DNA from: DYKG01 sp964596185
GTDB lineage: Bacteria; Muiribacteriota; Ozemobacteria; Ozemobacterales; Ozemobacteraceae
Reading direction: 5' to 3'
DNA length: 64,000 nt
Assembly (NCBI GenBank): GCA_964596185.1
Contig: CAZQUE010000010.1
Coordinates: forward strand, 28,081 to 92,080
Shown here: positions 34,793 through 41,973 of the stretch, one piece after another
Layout: every line of letters starts with the position of its first letter
How positions within the stretch are numbered: position 1 is the stretch's first letter
Notes under the pieces: generated by a model
The model's database searches: none
What the model saw: only the letters and a program-made list of their open reading frames with translations
Told to the model about the DNA's origin: nothing
Program-made: the position numbers and the translations under genes

Positions 34793-35799
34793 TAGCTTTT
34801 AAATTTGCGGTTAAAAGACCTTTGCTGTTGATGGTTCTTTTTCTTTCAATGGCGTCTTCATGCGCTTTTGCGCAAACGACAGAAAGCAGTGACCTGAAAA
34901 TCAAGCGTTTGTATGACTTCCTTGCACTCGGCACTGGGGCCACTACTGGCACTTACTATCCACTTGGAAATGCTTTCGCTAATGTCTGGTCGACCCGTAT
35001 GGAAAAAGTCAGTGTAATGGCTCATTCTACGAGGGGTTCGGTCGATAATATTGAATTGCTGAGGCGAAAAGAGTTGAGTCTTGGTATTGCCCAGAGCGAT
35101 ATCGTGCTTTCGGCAGTCAAGGGAACCGGGAGTTTTGCAGGCAACTCATATCCTGAATTGCGAGTTCTAAGTGCGCTCTTTCCTGAAGTTGTGCAGATTG
35201 TCGTGCCGAGGGATTCAGAAATTGAAACTATCGAGCAACTTCGTGGGAGAAAGGTTGTCGTTGGTGCTCCGGGAAGTGGCAATGCATTGACTTCGCTGCA
35301 GTTGCTCAAGGCAGCCGGAATTGGTGCCGATCAGTTCGAACCTGTTTTTCTGTCTTATGACGAGGCAATTCAGGCAATGGAGCGCGGGGAGTTTGCTGCC
35401 GCGACAATTATAGCCGGCGTTCCTACCCGTGTTATCAAGGAGTTGCATCAGAGAATTGGGGTGAGAATTCTGAGTTTTTCAAGTAATGCGATTATGGATT
35501 TTACCGGTAAGCTGCCCTATCTATCACATATATCCATTGCTTCTGGAACTTACCCCGATCAGAAGGAAAAAATAGAAACGGTGGCTTTGATGGCGTTGCT
35601 GGTCTCTAACGACCAGTTGTCAGATGATCTGGCTTATCGGCTTTTGCAAAATCTTTTCGCCAATCTTGATTATTTGAAGCAAATTCATGATCGGGCTGCA
35701 GATATTTCTCCGGATAATTATCTCAAGGGGGTTCCCGACGGTTTTCTTCACCCTGCCGCGGCCAGCTTTTTCAATGATTTCACTTCAGGCCGGCGCTAG
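34789..35799 (+). CDS. TAXI-family periplasmic solute-binding protein
   Basis: 336 residues with a signal peptide (about 1-29, ending CAFAQ). The mature protein begins with the TAXI hallmark LGTGATTGTYYPLGNAFANVW and continues with ELSLGIAQSD and RKVVVGAPGSGN, as in TRAP-transporter binding proteins for small carboxylates or amino acids. ATG 34789 overlaps the cyclase stop. No fused DctQM-type permease lies nearby, so it may serve the adjacent cyclase as a ligand-binding partner rather than feed a transporter. That role is inference. Confidence 0.88.
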   Translation: MIAFKFAVKRPLLLMVLFLSMASSCAFAQTTESSDLKIKRLYDFLALGTGATTGTYYPLGNAFANVWSTRMEKVSVMAHSTRGSVDNIELLRRKELSLGIAQSDIVLSAVKGTGSFAGNSYPELRVLSALFPEVVQIVVPRDSEIETIEQLRGRKVVVGAPGSGNALTSLQLLKAAGIGADQFEPVFLSYDEAIQAMERGEFAAATIIAGVPTRVIKELHQRIGVRILSFSSNAIMDFTGKLPYLSHISIASGTYPDQKEKIETVALMALLVSNDQLSDDLAYRLLQNLFANLDYLKQIHDRAADISPDNYLKGVPDGFLHPAAASFFNDFTSGRR

Positions 35800-35934
35800 T
35801 TGCAATTTTGACTGGTCGAAAGATTTTCTTCAAAAAGCTTTGCTTTGGAATGATAAAAGTATTTCACGAATGATCGGGGCATTTGAAAGAAAGCCGGAAT
35901 AGTGGTAAAATGCACGCTGAAAAGCGGGTGAAAC

Positions 35935-37920
35935 ATGTCTTTGCAGATACAGAATCTTGAAAAATCTTTTAGCATCAGACAGCTTTTTGCTAACGTCACT
36001 TTTGCCGTCAACCCCGGAGATCGGGTAGCACTGGTTGGCAGCAATGGTTCAGGCAAGACGACGATGATGAAAATCATTCTCGGCTGGGAGCAGCCGGATT
36101 CAGGCAGTGTTACCAGTCCGAAAGACAGTCGTATTGGCTATTTGCCGCAAGAGATATTTCTTGGAGAGAATGCTGCCTGGGATAAAGAGAAAGAGACACT
36201 TACGCTCTGGCAGTTAGTGACTCAGGCTTTTGATCGCCTTGATGAGATAAAGGCCCGGCTCGAAAAAAATGAGGCTGAAATGGCCTCGGGAAAGGCTACT
36301 TCCGCAATTCAGGATGAGTATGACCGGTTGCTTCTTGCATTTGAGCGGGCAGGGGGCTATTCGTGGCAGGCGAAAACCACGAGATTGCTCAAGGGTTTTG
36401 GTTTCCCGGAAGAGCGCTTTCATGATCCATTAAAAACCTTTTCCGGTGGCTGGCAGATGCGGGCGTATTTTGTGCGTTTGTTGCTGACTGAGCCTGACTA
36501 TCTTCTGCTCGACGAGCCGACCAACTATCTGGACATTTCTTCGATCGCCTTTCTTGAGGATTATTTGGCCAACTATGCGGGTGGCATTTTAGTTGTTTCT
36601 CATGACCGCTATTTTCTTGATTCTCTGGCAAACTCGGTTGTGGCAATAGTGCCTGAGGGTGCCAGGGTTTTTCGTGGCAATTACTCGCAATTTCTTGAAG
36701 CTCGCGAAGTTTGGGCACAGGAAGCCGAAGCTGCTCAGGAAAGGCAGAATCGTGAGCGCAAAAGGGTCGAGCGTTTTATCGAGCGCTTTCGTTATAAAGC
36801 CAGCAAGGCCTCGCAGGTTCAGAGTCGCATCAAGCAGCTCGAGAAGATGGAAAGCATCGAGCAGATTCGCTCGATTCCGAGGCTCAGTTTCAGTTTTCCA
36901 GATTGTGAAGACAGTGGTGAGATTGTGCTCAAGGGCGAAGATCTTCGCAAAAGCTACGGTGAAAACCATGTTCTCAAGGGTGTTGATTTTTCTATCAACC
37001 GTGGCGACCGTCTGGCGATCATTGGTGAAAACGGGGCGGGTAAAACGACGCTAATGCGTATTATTGCCGGCGAAGATCATTGCTGGTCCGGGCAGCTGGA
37101 GCTTGGTTATCGGGTGCACTTCGGTTATTTCGCTCAGGATGAAGAAATCAGCTTCGAGGGCGACGAAACCATCTGGGAAAGAATGTTGCGTGAAACCCCG
37201 CTCGATGCAGTTCCGAATCTGCGCAAGCTGTTGGGGGCGTTTCTTTTTTCCGGTGATGACATCGATAAAAAGGTGAGAGTGTTATCTGGTGGTGAAAAAA
37301 GTCGGCTTGGTTTGGCGCGGATGATGTTGCGCCCATGTAATCTGTTACTTCTCGATGAACCGACCAACCATCTCGATCTCAACAGTCGCGAAGCTTTGCT
37401 GAATGCTCTCGATGATTTTCCCGGCACAATAATAATTGTTTCGCACGATCGTTTTTTTCTAGACAGTCTTGCGACCAGGGTGTTGGCAATCGAGAATGGG
37501 CGTGCTTCGACCTATGAAGGCAATTACAGTCAGTATCTATGGGCGCGTCGGTTTCGCGAAAATGACTATGCTGACGATGCTTCACCGACGGGACAAAAAA
37601 TTGTTACGGACAAAAAGCAGCAGGCCCGGGAAAATGCCAAATTGCAAAGGCAGCTGAGTAACCGTATTCAGCGGATTAAGCGCGATATTAGTGAAAACGA
37701 AAGCGAGATCTCTGGCTTCGAGACTCACATTGCGCAGCTCGAGGAGGTTCTTGCCAATCCCCCGGCGGATTTTGATGCGGCAAGGATTACCGAGGTTTCA
37801 TTAAAGCACTCCGATTTGAATGAATCTTTGAATCAGGCTCTTGAAGCCTGGGAAAGTCTGCATAAAGATCTGCAGAGCAGTGAGTCTGAACTTGAAAGAC
37901 TCAAGGAGGGAATTGGCTGA
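35935..37920 (+). CDS. ABC-F family ATPase
   Basis: A soluble protein of 661 residues with two ABC domains in tandem and no membrane part. Domain 1 has Walker A GSNGSGKTT (35-43), signature FSGGW (169-173) and Walker B LLLDEPTNYLD. The inter-domain linker (about 235-310) is charged and helical, the arm that reaches into the ribosome in this family. Domain 2 has GENGAGKT (364-371), LSGGEKS and LLLDEPTNHLD. The tail (about 565-661) is a coiled coil, as in Uup/YheS types. ABC-F proteins act on ribosomes in translation quality control or antibiotic protection; which applies here is unknown. clpS starts directly after its stop. Confidence 0.92.
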   Translation: MSLQIQNLEKSFSIRQLFANVTFAVNPGDRVALVGSNGSGKTTMMKIILGWEQPDSGSVTSPKDSRIGYLPQEIFLGENAAWDKEKETLTLWQLVTQAFDRLDEIKARLEKNEAEMASGKATSAIQDEYDRLLLAFERAGGYSWQAKTTRLLKGFGFPEERFHDPLKTFSGGWQMRAYFVRLLLTEPDYLLLDEPTNYLDISSIAFLEDYLANYAGGILVVSHDRYFLDSLANSVVAIVPEGARVFRGNYSQFLEAREVWAQEAEAAQERQNRERKRVERFIERFRYKASKASQVQSRIKQLEKMESIEQIRSIPRLSFSFPDCEDSGEIVLKGEDLRKSYGENHVLKGVDFSINRGDRLAIIGENGAGKTTLMRIIAGEDHCWSGQLELGYRVHFGYFAQDEEISFEGDETIWERMLRETPLDAVPNLRKLLGAFLFSGDDIDKKVRVLSGGEKSRLGLARMMLRPCNLLLLDEPTNHLDLNSREALLNALDDFPGTIIIVSHDRFFLDSLATRVLAIENGRASTYEGNYSQYLWARRFRENDYADDASPTGQKIVTDKKQQARENAKLQRQLSNRIQRIKRDISENESEISGFETHIAQLEEVLANPPADFDAARITEVSLKHSDLNESLNQALEAWESLHKDLQSSESELERLKEGIG

Positions 37921-38235
37921 ATGGCGCAAAACGACCAGCAACCCCAGCGTGGGGTAATGGAGAAAACCAGGCAAAAGACTACTCGTCCATCGATGTACAA
38001 GGTATTTTTGCTCAATGACGACTATACTACGATGGAATTCGTGGTTGAAGTGCTGCAGAATGTATTTGGTAAGAGTACTGTTGAAGCCACCCAGATCATG
38101 TTGCATGTTCATCGCAATGGCAAGGGCCTGGCCGGAGTTTATGCCCGCGATATCGCTGAAACCAAGATTGCTCAGGTGCACACGCTGGCACGCGATAACG
38201 GTTTCCCGCTCAAATGCGATATGGAAAAAGAATAG
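37921..38235 (+). CDS. clpS: ClpS adaptor for N-end-rule degradation
   Basis: 104 residues. Delivers proteins with destabilising N-termini to ClpA-ClpP. The disordered N-terminal arm is followed by the folded domain with the substrate-pocket motif LLNDDYTTMEFVV and MLHVHRNGKG, both characteristic. Its ATG directly abuts the TGA of the ABC-F gene, so the two are co-transcribed. clpA, usually the next gene, is here 3.7 kb further on, behind an accessory block. Confidence 0.95.
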   Translation: MAQNDQQPQRGVMEKTRQKTTRPSMYKVFLLNDDYTTMEFVVEVLQNVFGKSTVEATQIMLHVHRNGKGLAGVYARDIAETKIAQVHTLARDNGFPLKCDMEKE

Positions 38236-38400
38236 GTTTTCTCAGCAGGTTTAGAGATCGTCAGCAGATGTTGTGACTGGGGCGCCATTATTTGTTTTTG
38301 GTTGCAAGTTTTGGTCCATCTGAGCATGTGCGGTATGGAGTTGGGATATCTCAGCTCGAAAGGCGACCAAGACAGAATCTGGACAATACCAGGAGTTTTT

Positions 38401-38613
38401 ATGAGAAAAAAATACGATTTTTCAGAATCAAAAAAGAACCCATATACAAAAGAATTAAAAAAGCCTGTTACCATCAGGCTTAGCTCAGACATTATAAAAT
38501 ACTTTAAAGATTTGGCAGAAGAAATCGGTTTACCCTATCAGCAACTGATTAATTTCTATCTTCGAGATTGTGTAGAGAAAAAGAAAAAGATTAAAATTAA
38601 CTGGGCTGCATGA
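38401..38613 (+). CDS. BrnA/CopG-like antitoxin, apparently without a toxin
   Basis: A 70-residue basic protein. The N-terminal MRKKYDFS and the central ribbon-helix-helix-like block (KKPVTIRLSSDIIKYFKDLA) resemble BrnA-type antitoxins, which bind DNA as dimers and neutralise a BrnT nuclease. No BrnT frame lies in the 165 bases upstream or just downstream, so it is an orphan. AGGAG precedes ATG 38401; longer upstream starts have no such site. The gene is visibly more A+T-rich than its neighbours, and a half-attC-like sequence follows its stop. Confidence 0.7.
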   Translation: MRKKYDFSESKKNPYTKELKKPVTIRLSSDIIKYFKDLAEEIGLPYQQLINFYLRDCVEKKKKIKINWAA

Positions 38614-38634
38614 TTTAATGAATGAATTGGAGAC

Positions 38635-38725
38635 GCCTAACAAGTGCGTCGACGCGGAAAAACCGGCCGTTCACGGGTCTTGCTTACGCAACACCCGCGC
38701 CGTCTGGCTGTTTCGGGTCATGAAT
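38635..38725 (+). repeat. possible degenerate or truncated integron attC site
   Basis: Twenty bases after the antitoxin stop is GCCTAAC (38635-38641) followed by AAGTGCGTCGACGCGG, which looks like the R''-L'' half of an attC site. It runs into a hairpin (CGGGT-c-TTGC, loop TTAC, GCAA-c-ACCCG) at about 38675-38698. The matching GTTAGGC-like right end is missing or badly degraded. The call rests on the left half, the hairpin and the cassette-like gene. Confidence 0.35.
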
Positions 38726-38817
38726 CGTCGTTTGACTAAAAAATAGTCACACAAGGAATTTCTAAAATAAAATTCAAAAATACCCGAAATTAAGGATTGA
38801 TTAAAATGGAGGTTTAA

Positions 38818-39222
38818 ATGAAATATAATGGTTCTTGTCTTTGCGGAAACATCGCTTATGAGGTTATTGGTGAATTTGAAAAGTTCTTTTTTTGTCACTG
38901 TAGATATTGTCGAAAGGATACTGGATCTGCTCACGCATCCAATCTTTTTTCATCCACAGCAAAGTTGAAATGGTTAAAGGGAGAGAACGAGGTAAGAACT
39001 TACAATTATAACAATTCTGGTCATATTAAAAGTTTCTGTCCGAATTGCAGCTCAGCATTACCGAATATTCAAATGGATGGAAAGTTATTGGTAGTTCCTG
39101 CAGGTAGTTTAGATTCCGATATAACCATTGTTCCTACCGGACATATTTTTCAAAATGAAAAGGCAAATTGGGATTGTGGTCTTGAAGAAATCCCTCGTTA
39201 TGGTGAATTGCCAATTGAATAG
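38818..39222 (+). CDS. GFA-family (CENP-V/GFA) zinc protein
   Basis: 134 residues of the glutathione-dependent formaldehyde-activating enzyme/CENP-V fold. The Cys ligands are in place: CLCG near the N-terminus, CHCRYCRK, and CPNC before the middle of the chain. The members studied use zinc and may bind glutathione adducts, but most family members have no known substrate. GGAGG lies just before ATG. The gene is A+T-rich compared with flanking core genes and belongs to the block between clpS and clpA; GFA genes are frequent integron cassettes. Confidence 0.88.
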   Translation: MKYNGSCLCGNIAYEVIGEFEKFFFCHCRYCRKDTGSAHASNLFSSTAKLKWLKGENEVRTYNYNNSGHIKSFCPNCSSALPNIQMDGKLLVVPAGSLDSDITIVPTGHIFQNEKANWDCGLEEIPRYGELPIE

Positions 39223-39263
39223 AAGATTTTGGAGCTACTCCTGATCAGGCGCTCAACTTCTGA

Positions 39264-39962
39264 TTATTCAGCAATTTCCCGATCATAGAAAAAGCCGCGC
39301 TTCTTGAAGACCCCATACCAGGCCATAAAGCCGTTCTTTTCCCCGAAAGGCTGCCTGACCAGCTCAAGAATCTCAAAGTGCGGCTCAACTGCCTGTGCGA
39401 GAGCCCTTAAACTGACTCTCGGATACTGATTCTCCTTGCGTTTGAGCAAATCATCAGGATTGTCAGCGTTGCCGGTTATAGTTAACCAGAGGCCGTTATC
39501 TGCAAGACATGCAGCGGCGGCTGCCGCAAAACGGTTAAGGCCTGCCTGATTGCTGAAGGAATGAAAACAGCCTCTTTCAAATATCACATCGTATTTTTTC
39601 GGCATAGCGTAAGCTAGAAAATCATGGGCCTTAAAGACAACTTTTGAAGCTGAATTTTGCTTGCGCTCTTGCGCCAGCCGAATGCATTCGGGTGAGATGT
39701 CAATCGCATCAACGGCAAAGCCTTGGCCGGCAAGCCAGATTGCATTGGTGCCGAGGCCGCAGCCAATCTCAAGAATATTGGCGCCTTTCGCCACATATTT
39801 TTTCAAAAAAGGAAGAAGCGATAAACTCGGATTTTCTTCTTCCCATGGATGGTCTTTGCTTAAATAGCGCCTGTCCCAGTCTTTTTCCCTTTGCGCGAAC
39901 TCTGCTCCGGGCATTTGCGCCGCCCGGCTTTTCTGAGCGGCTTTTTCGGCAGAATCTCTCAT
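39264..39962 (-). CDS. class I SAM-dependent methyltransferase
   Basis: 232 residues from ATG 39962, which overlaps the stop of the NTF2-like gene as ATGA; an earlier ATG at 39998 would overlap by 40 bases. The SAM-binding motif is ILEIGCGLGTNAIWLA, followed by the acidic motif II AVDAIDIS. It resembles TehB/thiopurine-methyltransferase-like small-molecule methyltransferases. Motif IV reads DVIFERGCFHS, which fits that group. Substrate unknown. It forms a two-gene unit with the upstream NTF2-like protein. Confidence 0.85.
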   Translation of the reverse strand: MRDSAEKAAQKSRAAQMPGAEFAQREKDWDRRYLSKDHPWEEENPSLSLLPFLKKYVAKGANILEIGCGLGTNAIWLAGQGFAVDAIDISPECIRLAQERKQNSASKVVFKAHDFLAYAMPKKYDVIFERGCFHSFSNQAGLNRFAAAAAACLADNGLWLTITGNADNPDDLLKRKENQYPRVSLRALAQAVEPHFEILELVRQPFGEKNGFMAWYGVFKKRGFFYDREIAE

Positions 39963-40342
39963 TCTTTCATGGCCTTTTTTACCCACTGGGCGCGCCATTG
40001 GGGCGCAGGGAAATCGTCCGGCCAGAATTCAACCTGCCTGCAGATCCGATCATTCCTGATCGTATGAAAGGTTATTGCCCTGGCGTTGACGGTTCCGTCG
40101 GTTACGCTTACATCTGAAACAACCTGATCACCTTCAGCGAGCAGAGAGTTGATTGCAAACCTCCAGGGGCCGTTGGCGGGGTAGTTGGTGTTGATTGCGG
40201 CAAAATTCTCCCGGCCGCAAATTATCTCTGAAGACTGTGGCCAGACACATTCGAAATCTTCCGTCAGCCACTCAGCCGCTTTGAAAAAATCGTTGCCGTT
40301 CATGGTTTCCCAGAATGCCGAAACTATATCTTTTGATTTCAT
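39959..40342 (-). CDS. SnoaL/NTF2-like small protein
   Basis: A 127-residue single-domain protein with the cone-shaped NTF2-like fold pattern: an N-terminal helix pair (FWETMNGNDFFKAAEWLTED), then strands with ICGRENFAAIN, and a C-terminal WPDDFPAPQWRAQWV typical of the SnoaL_4-like group. Such proteins bind small hydrophobic ligands or act as cyclases or isomerases. It is coupled to the methyltransferase by an ATGA overlap and lies inside the clpS-clpA insertion. Confidence 0.75.
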   Translation of the reverse strand: MKSKDIVSAFWETMNGNDFFKAAEWLTEDFECVWPQSSEIICGRENFAAINTNYPANGPWRFAINSLLAEGDQVVSDVSVTDGTVNARAITFHTIRNDRICRQVEFWPDDFPAPQWRAQWVKKAMKE

Positions 40343-40497
40343 ATTAATCTTCTTCGCTATAGATTCAGGAAGATCTTTTTCGGATGTTTTTCGAGCAGAA
40401 TTTAATTCTTTTGATTATACTTGATACTGGTCGCTTGGACAATGTGATCCAACGAGAAATTCAGTTTTGAAAAAAGTCGTGTTCAGGGAGGGGGATT

Positions 40498-41274
40498 ATG
40501 CAAATTGTCAGGTTATGCCGGCCCAAAACCAATATTTGTTTTTTTGCGTGGGGTCTCTTACTACTTTTGGCCTGTTTCTCGACAGGTTGTAATGACAAGG
40601 AAGCAAAACCCAGCGCTCCTGATTCAATTTGGGCTGCAGCCATGAATGGTGACGAGAAACGGATGAATGAGCTTTTGCGACAAGGAGCAGATATCAACCA
40701 GAAGCATCCAAAAAGTATGGAAACCCCGCTTCACTTTGCGGTTGCATACTCAAAAAATCATGATTTCATAAGATTTCTCTTAAAGAGCGGTGCGAAAACC
40801 GATCTTCTTGAATCTCACGGATATTCTCCGCTGTTTTTTGCCATCCACGTAAAAGACCCGATTGCAGCAGAAATTCTTTTGCAAAACGGTGCTAAAACTG
40901 ATATTCAGGGCAAAAAGAATGGCCTGTCTCCGCTACATTTTGCCGTTGCCGATGGGCAAATCGAGATCGTTAAACTGCTGATTTCCCACGGGGCAAACAT
41001 TAATCTTAAGGCCATAAATGGTGGATTATCACCTCTCCATCTGGCAATTTCAAATAAAAACCAGATCTTGGTAAAATATTTGATTGAAAATGGAGCTGAT
41101 CTTGAACAAAGGGAAGAATATTCAGGTTATACCCCGGTTCAGTTCGCAGCCAGAAAAGGGTTCGCCGATATGGTGGCATTGCTCATTGAACTGGGCGCCA
41201 AGCCAGAAACTCAGGCAATAAAAGATTTCCCAGATGCTGTTAAAATGATTGAAGAGGCAAGGGAAAAAAACTAG
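40498..41274 (+). CDS. ankyrin-repeat lipoprotein
   Basis: 258 residues. The N-terminal signal ends in a lipobox (FSTGC, Cys31), so the protein should be lipid-anchored outside the inner membrane. Residues about 43-245 hold five to six ankyrin repeats with regular TPLHFAVA and LLLQNGA-type phrases. A GGAGGGG lies directly before the ATG. Ankyrin repeats bind proteins; the partner is unknown. It is unrelated to the cytoplasmic ankyrin protein at 46996 except by repeat type. Confidence 0.85.
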   Translation: MQIVRLCRPKTNICFFAWGLLLLLACFSTGCNDKEAKPSAPDSIWAAAMNGDEKRMNELLRQGADINQKHPKSMETPLHFAVAYSKNHDFIRFLLKSGAKTDLLESHGYSPLFFAIHVKDPIAAEILLQNGAKTDIQGKKNGLSPLHFAVADGQIEIVKLLISHGANINLKAINGGLSPLHLAISNKNQILVKYLIENGADLEQREEYSGYTPVQFAARKGFADMVALLIELGAKPETQAIKDFPDAVKMIEEAREKN

Positions 41275-41357
41275 GCAAGAAAGATTAGATTAGAGAAATC
41301 CTTTCTGCAAATTTCTGGAAACTCAAATTTAAAAATCCAGGTGAAGAATTATTCATT

Positions 41358-41822
41358 ATGAAATCAGAAATCCATTTAACTGCGGTAAATAAAGAAAATT
41401 GGCTCAAGTGCGCCCATCTTGAACTTCATGAAAGTCAGAAAGACTACCTGGCGTCTAATCTGGCCACAATTGCCGAATCCAAATTTGAGCCGCACTATGT
41501 TTTGCGCGCCATTACCCTCGAGGGGAAAATAATCGGCATGCTTGCCTACTGTCCCGAAGTTGACGAGCCAATCGAAGGCTTGTACTGGCTTTTTCGGATC
41601 ATGTTAGATTGCAGATATCAAGGACGAGGATATGGCAAGCAGGCTATTATAAAGGCAGTCGAGGAAATGAAAGTGATTGGAGCAACCCGCATTCACACAA
41701 TGTGCAAACCAGAAAATCTCGGGGCAAAAAAGACTTATCTAGACCTGGGATTCAGGCAAATCGGCCATCTTGATGACGGCGACATCGAGTTTGAAATGCT
41801 TCTAATCGAAGCGCCAGCATAA
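41358..41822 (+). CDS. GNAT-family N-acetyltransferase
   Basis: A 154-residue single GNAT domain. The acetyl-CoA-binding motif A is clear: IMLDCRYQGRGYGKQAI (R/Q-x-x-G-x-G/A). Motif B is CKPENLGAKKTYLDLGF, and the C-terminal strand follows. The layout resembles spermine/spermidine acetyltransferases (BltD/PaiA-like), but the substrate is not fixed by sequence. It is the last gene of the accessory block before clpA. Confidence 0.88.
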   Translation: MKSEIHLTAVNKENWLKCAHLELHESQKDYLASNLATIAESKFEPHYVLRAITLEGKIIGMLAYCPEVDEPIEGLYWLFRIMLDCRYQGRGYGKQAIIKAVEEMKVIGATRIHTMCKPENLGAKKTYLDLGFRQIGHLDDGDIEFEMLLIEAPA

Positions 41823-41825
41823 AAA

Positions 41826-41876
41826 TGCCGGTAAATGCTGATATCTCGGTTAAATTCAGTGATTTTGCCGGTAAAT
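41826..41876 (+). repeat. short direct repeats upstream of clpA
   Basis: TGCCGGTAAAT occurs at 41826-41836 and again at 41866-41876. A related CGGTTAAAT lies between them near 41847. They sit 100-150 bases before the clpA start and could be operator sites or remnants of a repeat; no protein is known to bind them. Confidence 0.4.
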
Positions 41877-41973
41877 ATTTGCGCAACTGACTACAGTTTT
41901 TGTTCTGCAAAAATTGGCAAAAATAGGTTAGAATTGAGCCATAACCTTCAAAGAAAAGAATTCAAAGCAAAAA

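Noticed and set aside
38236..38400. BrnT toxin gene upstream of the BrnA-like antitoxin
   Set aside because: No frame in these 165 bases encodes a BrnT-like sequence.
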